Source: an uncultured Bradyrhizobium sp. (GTDB taxonomy: Bacteria; Pseudomonadota; Alphaproteobacteria; Rhizobiales; Xanthobacteraceae). From it: DNA of 64,000 bases. The notes under the pieces were generated by a model. It saw nothing but the letters and a program-made list of their open reading frames with translations, was not told where the DNA came from and made no database searches. The stretch lies in the NCBI RefSeq assembly GCF_947648125.1, contig NZ_CANSMR010000001.1, positions 186,001-250,000 on the forward strand, given 5' to 3'. How positions within the stretch are numbered: the stretch's first letter is position 1; every line of letters starts with the position of its first letter. Below, piece after piece: positions 38,158 to 46,684 of the stretch. A program made the translations under genes and the position numbers.

Positions 38158-39086
38158 TGACGACGCTTCTGATTGCCGAACATGAAGCTGGCGCCCTCAA
38201 GGACGCCACCAACAAGGCGCTGACCGCGGCTACAGCCCTCGGCGCCGACGTCCACGTGCTGGTGGCCGGCCAGAACGCCAAGGCTGCGGCCGACGCCGCC
38301 GCCAAACTGAACGGCGTGAAGAAGGTTCTGCTCGCCGAAGGCGAGCCTTACGCGCACGACCTCGCCGAGCCGCTGGCCGCGCTGATCGTCTCGCTCGCGC
38401 CCGCCTATGATGCTTTCGTCGCGCCCGCGACCTCGCGCTTCAAGAACGTGATGCCGCGCGTCGCGGCACTCCTCGACGTGATGCAGGTCTCGGAGATCAT
38501 CAAGGTCGTCGCGCCCGACACGTTCGAGCGGCCGATCTACGCCGGCAACGCCATCCAGACGGTGAAGTCCAAGGACGCCAAGAAGGTCATCACCGTGCGC
38601 ACCTCCACCTTTGCCGCAACCGGCGATGGCGGCAGTGCACCGGTGGACGCAGCTGGCCCGGCCGCCGATCCCGGCCTGTCCAGCTTTGTCGGCGAAGAGG
38701 TCGCCAAGAGCGATCGGCCTGAGCTCACCTCGGCCAAGATCATCGTCTCCGGCGGCCGCGCCATGCAGAGCCGGGAAAACTTTGCCAAGTATATCGAGCC
38801 GCTCGCCGACAAGCTGGGCGCCGGCGTCGGCGCCTCGCGCGCCGCGGTCGATGCCGGCTATGCGCCGAACGACTGGCAGGTCGGTCAGACCGGCAAGGTG
38901 GTGGCGCCCGAGCTTTATGTCGCGGTCGGCATTTCCGGCGCGATCCAGCATCTGGCCGGCATGAAGGACTCCAAGGTGATCGTCGCAATCAACAAGGATG
39001 AGGACGCGCCGATCTTCCAGGTCGCCGATTACGGCTTGGTGGCAGACCTCTTCCAAGCCATGCCCGAGCTGATCGAAAAGCTCTGA
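38157..39086 (+). CDS. etfA: Electron transfer flavoprotein alpha subunit
   Basis: A 309-residue ETF-alpha with the C-terminal FAD domain signature [21 protein letters not shown], then [45 protein letters not shown]. It overlaps etfB as ATGA. It holds the FAD that shuttles electrons from acyl-CoA dehydrogenases. Etf genes inside the cluster suggest that the pathway runs at high flux and needs its own ETF supply. Confidence 0.95.
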   Translation: MTTLLIAEHEAGALKDATNKALTAATALGADVHVLVAGQNAKAAADAAAKLNGVKKVLLAEGEPYAHDLAEPLAALIVSLAPAYDAFVAPATSRFKNVMPRVAALLDVMQVSEIIKVVAPDTFERPIYAGNAIQTVKSKDAKKVITVRTSTFAATGDGGSAPVDAAGPAADPGLSSFVGEEVAKSDRPELTSAKIIVSGGRAMQSRENFAKYIEPLADKLGAGVGASRAAVDAGYAPNDWQVGQTGKVVAPELYVAVGISGAIQHLAGMKDSKVIVAINKDEDAPIFQVADYGLVADLFQAMPELIEKL

Positions 39087-39520
39087 GCCGCCACCGGCGC
39101 GAACCGCTCTTTACCCCGTTCGAGCGGCTCGCCTGGATTGCCGACCTTGCATGAATGGCGAGACATCAACGGATCCGAGCACTCGCCGGACCACGCCTGC
39201 ATCTCTTGCCCCGACCTGAAGCTCCTCGTATCGGGAGACAAGGTGCTTCCGAAAATCTCCCCGAACGTCCCGTGGTTTCGATCGAGCCTGATGCGGACCC
39301 AATCGAAAAGATCAAGCGGCAAGTCCCTGAAGATGTGCTCGTATTGCCCGCACACAGCGAGCCGTCCTGATCACGTCACGCGCGCGTGCCCGCATCCCGC
39401 ATCGGCCAGGCGCGACGAAAAAGTGCGGCGACCGCCTGTTCCAGCGCAACCACAAGCAACCCCTGCAGCGGGCCTTCTTTGCTGATGTTCATGTGCACCT
39501 CGAACTCTCGAAATTTGGAG
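39087..39520. other. Intergenic stretch after etfA
   Basis: No gene is supported. Overlapping open frames at 39138-39485 show no domain. A short inverted repeat CCGCTC / GAGCGG at 39104-39127 without a T-run may help end the etf transcript. Confidence 0.35.
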
Positions 39521-39548
39521 TTGCCAGAAATCTAACATCTGTTAGAAA
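39521..39548 (+). promoter_or_regulatory. Predicted promoter with operator box 4
   Basis: TTGCCA (39521-39526), a 16-bp spacer and TAGAAA (39543-39548). The operator TCTAACATCTGTTAGA (39531-39546) has perfect 6-bp arms. It would control the DUF35/thiolase/MaoC operon. Confidence 0.65.
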
Positions 39549-39605
39549 TAGAGGCGGAACCGCCGGGAAGTGCAATGCCGGGTTCTGCGGTGAGGGAGCA
39601 ACAGT

Positions 39606-39983
39606 TTGAGAGTTCAGGAAGGGCCAGACACGGTCTTCCGATGCGAGCTAGCAGCGGGCAAAGTCGTTCTTCCCAAGTGCAACGCGTGCGGCCGTTTTCA
39701 TTTTTTTCCGCGGGTGGTCTGTCCGCATTGTTACGGGACCTCGTTCGCATGGCGCGAGGCATCGAGCAGAGGCGAGATTCATACCACAACAATCATCCGG
39801 CGCCCGCCCGATCAGGGCGGCGATTACAACGTGTGTATCGTCGAACTGGAGGAAGGGGTCCGGATGATGAGCCGGGTTGAGGGGGTCGCGCCTTCCGACG
39901 TGAGGATCGGCATGGCGGTGACTGCCTACGCCGGAAAAATTGACGGCACACCCGCCGTGCTGTGCAGGCCTGAAGAGGGCTGA
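39606..39983 (+). CDS. DUF35 OB-fold/zinc-ribbon acyl-CoA-binding protein
   Basis: A 125-residue protein from TTG 39606 with GAGGGAG upstream. A rubredoxin-like zinc ribbon (CNACGRFHFFPRVVCPHC) is followed by an OB-fold (TTTIIRRPP, YNVCIVELEEGVRMMSRVEG). DUF35 proteins pair with SCP2-type thiolases; in steroid degradation the DUF35 domain of ChsH2 is needed for Ltp2 aldolase activity. The thiolase-like gene starts 5 bp downstream. A stable complex with that protein is the likely role. Confidence 0.85.
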   Translation: MRVQEGPDTVFRCELAAGKVVLPKCNACGRFHFFPRVVCPHCYGTSFAWREASSRGEIHTTTIIRRPPDQGGDYNVCIVELEEGVRMMSRVEGVAPSDVRIGMAVTAYAGKIDGTPAVLCRPEEG

Positions 39984-39987
39984 AGAG

Positions 39988-41139
39988 ATGGAAAACAAGC
40001 TGCGCGGTAAATCTGCAATCGTCGGCACCGGACATGCCGGCTTTGGCGAGGCGCCGGGCCTGACGGCCTGCGACATCATGGCGGAAGCAGGTCTGGCGGC
40101 ACTGGGAGATGCGGGGTTGAGACTGCCCGATGTCGACGGGCTCTTCTGCACGATGATGGAAGACAGCATGCCGGCGCTGATGGCGGCGGAATATCTTGGC
40201 ATCCGCCCGCGTTTTGTCGAGGGCACGATGACCGGCGGCTCTTCCTTCGTGAACTACATCACCGCAGCCACGATGGCGCTCGAGGCGGGGCTGTGCGATG
40301 TGGCGCTGATCGTCTACGGCTCGAACCAGCGCAGTTCGTCGGGCAAGCTGGTCACGGCCTCGCGGCCGCCGCCCTACGAGCAGATGTATCGCCCGCGCTA
40401 TCCGATCTCCGCCTATGCTCTTGCGGCGGCGCGGCACATGCATGAATTTGGCACCACGCGCGAACAGCTGGCCGATGTGGCAGTCGCCGCGCGGGCTTGG
40501 GCCAAGCACAATCCCGAAGCCTTCGCCCGCGGCGATCTGACACGCGAGGATGTGCTCGCTTCGCGCATGGTCAGCGATCCGCTGACCGTGCGGGATTGCT
40601 GCCTCGTCACCGATGGGGGCGGTGCGGTGGTGATGGTGCGGTCGGAGCGGGCGAGGGATTTCCCCAAACCGCCGGTTTACGTCCTTGCGAGCGCCGCCGA
40701 GAGCACGCATCGGCAGATTTCGCAGATGCCGGATTTCACCGTCACGGCAGCCAGGGAGTCGGGCGCGCGCGCTTTCGCCGCAGCCAGGGTGGCTCCGTCC
40801 GACATCGACGTGGTCGAACTTTACGACGCCTTCACCATCAACACGATCCTCTTTCTCGAGGACTTGGGCTTTTGCAAGAAAGGCGAAGGCGGCGCGTTTG
40901 TCGCTGACGGGCGGATTGCACCGGGCGGTGCGCTGCCGGTCAACACCAATGGCGGGGGGCTCTCCTGCGTGCATCCGGGTATGTACGGTATCTTCACCGT
41001 AATCGAGGCGACCCGGCAGATCCGAGGCGATGCGCCGGGACTTCAGATCGGCAATGTCGATCTGGCGCTCGCTCACGGCAATGGCGGCACGCTGTCGAGC
41101 CAGGTGACAGCGATTCTGGGTTCAGGGAACACCTTGTGA
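39988..41139 (+). CDS. SCP2-thiolase-like protein lacking the nucleophilic Cys (Ltp2-like aldolase candidate)
   Basis: A 383-residue thiolase-fold protein from ATG 39988. Where thiolases have NNNCSTG it reads GTMTGGSSFVNYI, with Ser85/Ser86 and no Cys. The ELYDAFTINTILFLEDLGF and NTNGGGLSCVHPGMYG segments keep a Tyr and a His like Ltp2-type aldolases. Ltp2 splits a branched 3-hydroxyacyl-CoA by retro-aldol reaction, with a DUF35 partner, releasing propionyl-CoA in the steroid case. The gene directly follows a DUF35 gene. A similar C-C cleavage is inferred here. Confidence 0.8.
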   Translation: MENKLRGKSAIVGTGHAGFGEAPGLTACDIMAEAGLAALGDAGLRLPDVDGLFCTMMEDSMPALMAAEYLGIRPRFVEGTMTGGSSFVNYITAATMALEAGLCDVALIVYGSNQRSSSGKLVTASRPPPYEQMYRPRYPISAYALAAARHMHEFGTTREQLADVAVAARAWAKHNPEAFARGDLTREDVLASRMVSDPLTVRDCCLVTDGGGAVVMVRSERARDFPKPPVYVLASAAESTHRQISQMPDFTVTAARESGARAFAAARVAPSDIDVVELYDAFTINTILFLEDLGFCKKGEGGAFVADGRIAPGGALPVNTNGGGLSCVHPGMYGIFTVIEATRQIRGDAPGLQIGNVDLALAHGNGGTLSSQVTAILGSGNTL

Positions 41140-41160
41140 AACGACCGGAGAGGCAAGGCG

Positions 41161-42018
41161 ATGCCACTCGATTATAAGGCTCTGTCGAACTGGGAATTCG
41201 AAGACATCACCCAGACCCTCACCGAACGCGACACCATGCTCTACGCGCTCGGTCTGGGCTTTGGTGAGGACCCGACCGATGAAAAAGAACTGGCCTATGT
41301 CTATGAGGAAGGGCTATTGGCCGTGCCGTCAATGGCCGTGACGCTCGGCTATCCTGGTTTCTGGCTGCGTGATCCGCGGACCGGGGTCGATTGGAAGAAG
41401 GTCCTGCATGGCGAGCAGTGGCTGGACGTCTACAAATCGCTGCCGGTCAAAGGTGAGCTGATCGGCCGCACCAGGATCGATCAGATCTCCGACAAGGGCG
41501 AAGGCCGCGGCGCGGTGATCTATCTGAGCCGTGACATCATCGACGCCGCCAACGGCGAGACGCTGGCCAAAGTCTCGATGTCGACCTTCTGCCGCGGCGA
41601 TGGCGGATTCGGCGGCGAAAACAAGCCGGGACCGACGCCTGCGGCTATTCCCGAACGCGAGCCCGACCATGTCTGCGATCTTGCGACGCTGCCGCGCCAA
41701 GCGTTGGTCTATCGCCTGTCGGGCGATTACAACCCGCTGCACGCTGATCCCAAGGTCGCTCGTGCGGCAGGATTCGAGCGCCCGATCCTGCATGGCCTGG
41801 CCACTTACGGGCTGGCGGCCCGCGCGATCCTGAAGACGCTGCTGGACTACAATGCCAGCCGCCTGACCGGGCTCGATGTGCGCTTCTCCGCCCCGGTCTA
41901 TCCGGGCGAGACGGTGCGGTTCAATATCTGGCGCGAAGGCGACGGCGCGCGGTTCAGAGCTTCGGTCGCCGAGCGTCAGGTCGTCGTGCTGGACAACGGC
42001 ACAGCCCGCTTCGCCTGA
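41161..42018 (+). CDS. MaoC-type enoyl-CoA hydratase 2 (MFE-2 hydratase-like, double hotdog)
   Basis: A 285-residue protein. The N-terminal hotdog-like half has YALGLGFGEDP and AVTLGYPGFWL. The C-terminal half carries the hydratase 2 motif YRLSGDYNPLHADPKVARAAGFERPILHG, with the Asp/His pair of (R)-specific hydratases. Architecture and length match eukaryotic MFE-2 hydratase and steroid-side-chain hydratases. It would hydrate the branched enoyl-CoA before aldolase or thiolase cleavage. Downstream of its stop the sequence is degraded before the next promoter. Confidence 0.85.
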   Translation: MPLDYKALSNWEFEDITQTLTERDTMLYALGLGFGEDPTDEKELAYVYEEGLLAVPSMAVTLGYPGFWLRDPRTGVDWKKVLHGEQWLDVYKSLPVKGELIGRTRIDQISDKGEGRGAVIYLSRDIIDAANGETLAKVSMSTFCRGDGGFGGENKPGPTPAAIPEREPDHVCDLATLPRQALVYRLSGDYNPLHADPKVARAAGFERPILHGLATYGLAARAILKTLLDYNASRLTGLDVRFSAPVYPGETVRFNIWREGDGARFRASVAERQVVVLDNGTARFA

Positions 42019-42029
42019 GGTTAGCTACC

Positions 42030-42325
42030 ATGGCTCAGCCGCTCACCAACATCCTCGCGCTGGATTTCAGCGCCGCTACCGGCCGAGGCCGATTGCTGCT
42101 GCACGGTGGTCAAGTCCTCGACCGAGGCGGCATCCGACGACCATTTCGCCAAGCGGGGCGTATACGGCTGGCAGGTGCAAATTGGGACAGGTGCGTGCCC
42201 GCCCTGCCGCTACCGATCGTGCGGGCCTTTCGCGTGCCGCCTCCCGGGACGAGGCTGCGTCCGGTCTGGGCTGCCACAACCGCGATTTCGGACCGGCCGC
42301 CCCATGAGAGATGCCGCCAAGAACA
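42030..42325 (+). other. Degraded stretch, possible CoA-transferase (CaiB-type) start
   Basis: An ATG at 42030, right after the MaoC gene, opens MAQPLTNILALDFSAATGRG, which faintly resembles the first strand of class III CoA-transferases. No further homology follows in that frame. A second frame has short plausible runs only. I treat it as non-functional spacer or relic. Confidence 0.2.
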
Positions 42326-42368
42326 TTGACGCTGCCAAGGCGGCTCACTATTCTAACAATTGTTAGAA
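42326..42368 (+). promoter_or_regulatory. Predicted promoter with operator box 5
   Basis: TTGACG (42326-42331), a 17-bp spacer and TATTCT (42349-42354). The operator TTCTAACAATTGTTAGAA (42351-42368) is a perfect 18-bp palindrome, the best of the five boxes, overlapping the -10. It drives the transglutaminase-like/acyl-CoA dehydrogenase operon. Confidence 0.7.
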
Positions 42369-42393
42369 TTGTCCCTTCCAGAAGGTGATTGTG

Positions 42394-43116
42394 ATGACGG
42401 ACTCCCAAAAAGAACTTCCGGAAGAGGCCGCAAGATACGTCGCGCCCACGCATTACGTCGACAGCGACAGCCCCGAAGTCCAGCAGTTCGTCGCCCGGGC
42501 CTTGCGCGATCTACCCGACGATGCATCCCAGACCGAAAAGGCGATCCGCCTGTTCGAAGCGGTGCGGGACGGTATCCGCTATGATCCCTACACCTTCGCC
42601 TTGGATGTCGATGCCTACCGCGCCAGCAGCATCGCCAAGGCGGACGCCGCATTTTGCGTGCCCAAGGCGATCCTGCTGGCGGCCTGCCTGCGCGCGGCCG
42701 GCATTCCCGCAGCGCTGGGATTCGCTGATGTGCGCAACCACCTGAACACACCGAAGCTGCAGGAGCTGATGGGCACCGACCTGTTCATCTATCACGGCTA
42801 CGTGCAGCTCTGGCTCGACGGCAAGGCTTACAAGATCACGCCCGCATTCAATATGGAGCTGTGCGAGCGGTTCGGCGTCAAGCCGCTTGTCTTCGACGGC
42901 AAGAGTGACGCGCTGTTTCATGAGTTCAACGCCAACGATCAGCGGCACATGGAATATGTGAACGATCACGGGCTTTACGTTGACGCGCCGATGGAGGAAT
43001 TCCTGCGCGTGTTCAAGAAGGTCTATCCCAAGCTCGAACGATTCAATCGCGAGCGCATCTCGCGCAGCGCCGAAGGGGTGGATGGCGGGTTTGCGGCAGC
43101 GGGCAAGGCCTCATGA
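42394..43116 (+). CDS. Transglutaminase-fold (cysteine protease-like) protein in the acyl-CoA operon
   Basis: A 240-residue protein from ATG 42394 with GAAGG upstream. The transglutaminase core shows FEAVRDGIRYDPYTFALD, then the Cys helix AAFCVPKAILLAACLRAAGIPA. The His strand HGYVQLWLDGKAYKITPAFN follows, where the third catalytic position is Asn rather than Asp. There is no signal peptide, so it is cytoplasmic. Bacterial members can be peptidases, amidases or thiol acyltransferases. It is first in an operon of acyl-CoA enzymes and overlaps a MaoC gene, so it probably acts on a pathway thioester or on a pathway protein; function unknown. Confidence 0.75.
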   Translation: MTDSQKELPEEAARYVAPTHYVDSDSPEVQQFVARALRDLPDDASQTEKAIRLFEAVRDGIRYDPYTFALDVDAYRASSIAKADAAFCVPKAILLAACLRAAGIPAALGFADVRNHLNTPKLQELMGTDLFIYHGYVQLWLDGKAYKITPAFNMELCERFGVKPLVFDGKSDALFHEFNANDQRHMEYVNDHGLYVDAPMEEFLRVFKKVYPKLERFNRERISRSAEGVDGGFAAAGKAS

Positions 43117-43562
43117 AGTATCCCGAAGATTTCCAGCCGGGCCAGATCTACAGATTCCGCGCCCCGCAGCTGAGCAAGGAGGAGATCATTGCCTTTGCCC
43201 AGAAATGGGACCCGCAGCGGCTGCATACCGACGAGGCCTACGCAACTGGCATTCACGGCAGCCTGATCGCCTCGGGCTTTCAGACGATGCTGCAGGCGTT
43301 CAAACCGGTCGTACACGAAATGATGCCCGGGCTAGCCAATATCGGCGGGTTGGTTTTCAATTCGCCGAGATGGTCCCTGCCCAAGCCGCCCGGCGAGGCG
43401 CTGGACATCGAGCTGGAAGTCACTTCAGTTGTGCCCTCGAAGAGCAAGCCGGACAGGGGCGTGCTGACCTATACGCTCAGAGCCAAGAATCCCGCGAGAC
43501 AGGTCGTGTTCACTGCCGATAGTCCGGTGATGATCAAGCGCCAGCCATCGGAGGAAAAATGA
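43113..43562 (+). CDS. MaoC-family hydratase (single hotdog)
   Basis: A 149-residue MaoC-like protein. The hydratase motif appears as FAQKWDPQRLHTDEAYATGIHGSLIASG, with Asp and His in the usual order. It overlaps neighbours on both sides by 4 bp. Small MaoC subunits often form heteromers. With the acyl-CoA dehydrogenases downstream, it resembles ChsH1-like components of steroid-side-chain operons. It probably hydrates the enoyl-CoA produced by those dehydrogenases. Confidence 0.8.
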   Translation: MKYPEDFQPGQIYRFRAPQLSKEEIIAFAQKWDPQRLHTDEAYATGIHGSLIASGFQTMLQAFKPVVHEMMPGLANIGGLVFNSPRWSLPKPPGEALDIELEVTSVVPSKSKPDRGVLTYTLRAKNPARQVVFTADSPVMIKRQPSEEK

Positions 43563-44677
43563 GCGACGCTTCACATCAGGATCAGGACGATCTCCGTCTA
43601 TTGCGCGAAAGCGTCCGCACGCTGTTCGAGCGTGCGGGCGGCGTGGCCCGGGCGCGCAAGATCAGGGACGAAGCCGGCGGCTGGGACGCGGCCGTGATGA
43701 CGGAACTGGCCGAGGCCGGCTTGTTCGGCCCCGCGGTGCCTGAAGAGGCTGGCGGCCTCGGCATGGGACTTGCCGCCGCCGGCATCATCGCCGAAGAAGC
43801 GGGCCGGGTGCTCGCGCCAGAACCTGTCGTTGCCTTGGTCGGGCTCGCAATTGGCCTCTTGCGCCGGCTCTGCCCCGATCATGCGTTTCTGCCCGCGGCG
43901 CTGACCGGCAGGATGGTCCTGGCAACGGCATGGCAGGAGCGCAACACCAAGAACCTCTCCGACGCCCTGTCCTGCCGGTTCACGAACCGAACTCTGACCG
44001 GAGCGAAATCCTGGGTCGCGGGGACGGCTGGTGCAAGCGGCATCCTCGTCGTGGCGGAGGCCGGCGGAGGACCGGTTCTCACTTTGGTCGATCTCGCCGC
44101 CAAGGGGGTTTCCATCGACAAACGCCGTCAGTCCGACGGCAGCATACTGGCCGAGCTACACCTGTCGGGCGCGCCTGCCGAGTTGCTCGCCGAAGGCCCG
44201 GCAGTCGCAAAGGCTCTCGCAGCCGCCGTCAGCGAGACAACGGCGCTTGCAGCCGCCGAGCTTGTCGGCGTCAGCGCCAGGGCGCTGGAGATAACGCTCG
44301 ACTACATCAAGACGCGCGAGCAGTTCGACAAACCGATCGGATCGTTCCAAGCCATCCAGCATCGCGCGGTGGACATGCATGTCATGCAGGAGGTAGCCGA
44401 AGCGGGCGTGCGTGACGCGCTCGCCCTGATGGACGCCACCGAAGACCCGCACCTGCGCGCGCACCAGGCGAGCCGCGCCAAGGCCCGCGCCTGCACCGCG
44501 GCCAAGAAGATTACCCGCGAAGCGATCCAGCTGCATGGCGCCGTCGGCTACACCGACGAATTCGACATCGGGCTGTTTCTGAACCGGGCGCTAGTGCTGT
44601 CCGCCTGGCTGGGCGATGCGCCATATCATCGTCGGCGCTGGCTGGAGTCCCGCAAATTCGAGGAGGCCGCGCAATGA
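43559..44677 (+). CDS. Acyl-CoA dehydrogenase family protein, probable non-catalytic partner subunit
   Basis: A 372-residue protein with the acyl-CoA dehydrogenase fold. LLRESVRTLFERAGG begins the N-terminal domain. TREQFDKPIGSFQAIQHRAVDM and TREAIQLHGAVGYTDEFDIGLFLNRALVLSAWLGDAPYH lie in the C-terminal domain. The usual helix-G and C-terminal catalytic Glu positions are not evident, while FAD-contact residues (QLHGAxGYT) are kept. It overlaps the next dehydrogenase gene. Paired genes like this make alpha2beta2 heterotetramers in steroid degradation (FadE28/FadE29 type). A heteromer with the 44674 product is inferred. Confidence 0.8.
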   Translation: MSDASHQDQDDLRLLRESVRTLFERAGGVARARKIRDEAGGWDAAVMTELAEAGLFGPAVPEEAGGLGMGLAAAGIIAEEAGRVLAPEPVVALVGLAIGLLRRLCPDHAFLPAALTGRMVLATAWQERNTKNLSDALSCRFTNRTLTGAKSWVAGTAGASGILVVAEAGGGPVLTLVDLAAKGVSIDKRRQSDGSILAELHLSGAPAELLAEGPAVAKALAAAVSETTALAAAELVGVSARALEITLDYIKTREQFDKPIGSFQAIQHRAVDMHVMQEVAEAGVRDALALMDATEDPHLRAHQASRAKARACTAAKKITREAIQLHGAVGYTDEFDIGLFLNRALVLSAWLGDAPYHRRRWLESRKFEEAAQ

Positions 44678-45825
44678 CCGACTGGAACGCGATGAGCGAT
44701 GCCGATTTCCGCCGCGAGATGCGCCAGTTCTTCGAAGCGGAATATCCCGAAGAGCTGCGCCACCTGCCACATCGGCCCAGATTTGCCGAGATCGAGCACT
44801 GGCACCGCAAGCTGCACGCAAACGGTTGGGTTGCGCCGGCCTGGCCCACTGAATATGGCGGCATGGGATTGAGCGCGTCCAAGCTGCTTATCTTCTACGA
44901 GGAACAGCAGCGTTGGGGTGTCAACCGAGGCCGCGACATGGGCGTGCAAATGGTCGGTCCGCTCATCATCAAGTTCGGTACCGAAGCTCAGAAGGCCTAC
45001 TGGCTGCCCCGCATCCTGAGCTGCAAAGACATTTGGTGCCAGGGCTATTCCGAGCCGGGCGCCGGGTCCGATCTGGCGAACCTGCGCACGAGCGCCGTGA
45101 TCAATGGCGACGAATTCGTCATCAACGGTCAGAAGATCTGGACCACGATGGCGCATGACGCCACCCATATCTTCATGCTGGTGCGCACCGATCCGAAGGC
45201 GCCCAAGAAGCAGCAGGGGATCAGTTTCATTCTCGTGCCGATGGACCAGCCGGGTATCGAGGTCCGCACGATCACTACCCTGGCGGGCGAGACTGAGTTC
45301 TGCGAGGTCTTCTTCGATGATGCGCGCACCCCGTTCGAAAACCTGGTGGGCGAGCTGAACAAGGGCTGGACCATGGCCAAGTCCCTGCTCAGTTTCGAGC
45401 GGGTGTTCATTGGCGCACCGAATCTGGCCCAAAACGCGCTTGGTCAGCTTGAAGTCTTCGCCCGGAGTTACGGCCGATTCGACGATCCGGTCTTTTGTGA
45501 CCGGTTCGCTGAGGTCGCCCTCGATGTCGAGGATCACGCAGCGCTTTACGCGCGCTTCGCCGATCAGCTCAAGCGGGGCGAGACGCTGGGCGCGGATGTC
45601 TCGATGCTCAAGATCTGGGTGACCGAGACGTTTCAGAAGATCACCGAACTCATGATCGAGGCGGCGGGATCCGATGGGGCCACGTTGGGGCCGCTACAGG
45701 TCGGCAATGTCGGCGTCGATGTTCTGGCGAGCTTCTACAAGGCCCGACCGGCCACGATTTACGGTGGGTCGAACGAGATCCAGCGCAACATTCTATCGAA
45801 AGCAGTCCTAGGACTGCCTGGCTGA
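44674..45825 (+). CDS. Acyl-CoA dehydrogenase, probable catalytic subunit of heteromer
   Basis: A 383-residue acyl-CoA dehydrogenase. It has AWPTEYGGMGLSASK, CQGYSEPGAGSDLANLRT (FAD/substrate loop) and VINGQKIWTTMAH. SLLSFERVFIG carries the Glu at the isovaleryl-type (helix G) position, and ATIYGGSNEIQRNILSK ends the protein, where Gly replaces the MCAD-type Glu. This pattern matches FadE29-like subunits that oxidise branched or ring-bearing side chains. The gene is translationally coupled to the preceding dehydrogenase. Confidence 0.85.
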   Translation: MTDWNAMSDADFRREMRQFFEAEYPEELRHLPHRPRFAEIEHWHRKLHANGWVAPAWPTEYGGMGLSASKLLIFYEEQQRWGVNRGRDMGVQMVGPLIIKFGTEAQKAYWLPRILSCKDIWCQGYSEPGAGSDLANLRTSAVINGDEFVINGQKIWTTMAHDATHIFMLVRTDPKAPKKQQGISFILVPMDQPGIEVRTITTLAGETEFCEVFFDDARTPFENLVGELNKGWTMAKSLLSFERVFIGAPNLAQNALGQLEVFARSYGRFDDPVFCDRFAEVALDVEDHAALYARFADQLKRGETLGADVSMLKIWVTETFQKITELMIEAAGSDGATLGPLQVGNVGVDVLASFYKARPATIYGGSNEIQRNILSKAVLGLPG

Positions 45826-45845
45826 CAATGAGGGAGGATTTTATC

Positions 45846-46655
45846 ATGTCTGATCGTTACTCCAAATATGACAAGCTGAAGTTCGACTACCCGGCCGAGC
45901 GTGTGCTGCGCATCACCTTCGACCGGCCTGAGACGTTCAACTCGGTCGATGCCAAGACCCACACGCAGATGACCGACATGTGGGTCGACATCGACCGCGA
46001 TCCCGACATCAACGCGGTGATTGTGACCGGTGCGGGCAAGGCGTTTTCGGCGGGCGGAGATTTCAGCCTGATCGAGAGCATGATCGGCAATTCGCACGGG
46101 ATCATGAAGACGTGGAAGGAGGCCAAGGACCTTGTTTACAACATTATCAACTGCAACAAGCCGATCATCTCAGCGATCAATGGTCCAGCCGCTGGTGCCG
46201 GCTTGGTCGTCGGTATCCTGGCCGACGTGTCGATCGCCGGCAAAAAAGCCAAGATCGTTGACGGCCATCCGCGTCTCGGCGTTGCCGCCGGTGACGTCGC
46301 CGCGATCATCTGGCCGCTTCTGTGCGGCATGGCCAAGTCCAAATACTACCTGTTGACCTGCCGGCCGGTCTCGGGCGAGGAGGCTGACCGGATCGGTCTG
46401 GTGTCGATGTGCGTCGAGGATGACATTCTTCAGCAGACCGCGCTCGACATCGCCACCGAGCTTGCAAATGGCTCGCAGAGTGCGATCCGCTGGACAAAAT
46501 ACTCGCTCAACAACTGGCTCCGCCAGGCCGGGCCGATCTTTGACGCATCCACAGCCCTCGAAATGTTGGGTTTCATGAGTGAGGACGTAAAGGAGGGCGT
46601 CCTGTCACACCGCGAGAAGCGGGCTCCGAATTTCCGTAAGGATTGCCCGATCTGA
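45846..46655 (+). CDS. Enoyl-CoA hydratase/isomerase family protein
   Basis: A 269-residue crotonase from ATG 45846 with GGGAGGA upstream. The active-site loops are [16 protein letters not shown] and [19 protein letters not shown]. The second Glu region reads [12 protein letters not shown], so Asp/His replace the usual catalytic Glu residues. The exact reaction (hydration, isomerisation or ring/thioester hydrolysis) is therefore uncertain. It is the fifth gene of the box 5 operon. Confidence 0.8.
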   Translation: MSDRYSKYDKLKFDYPAERVLRITFDRPETFNSVDAKTHTQMTDMWVDIDRDPDINAVIVTGAGKAFSAGGDFSLIESMIGNSHGIMKTWKEAKDLVYNIINCNKPIISAINGPAAGAGLVVGILADVSIAGKKAKIVDGHPRLGVAAGDVAAIIWPLLCGMAKSKYYLLTCRPVSGEEADRIGLVSMCVEDDILQQTALDIATELANGSQSAIRWTKYSLNNWLRQAGPIFDASTALEMLGFMSEDVKEGVLSHREKRAPNFRKDCPI

Positions 46656-46684
46656 ATCGGGCGTACCAGGGGACACCGGAAGCA

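Noticed and set aside
39138-39485. Candidate small gene between etfA and the DUF35 gene
   Set aside because: There is no ribosome-binding site or recognisable domain, and frames overlap on both strands.
26634-42368. Operator palindromes as part of a repeat or CRISPR-like array
   Set aside because: The copies are single, kilobases apart and always placed at promoters, which is what regulator sites look like.
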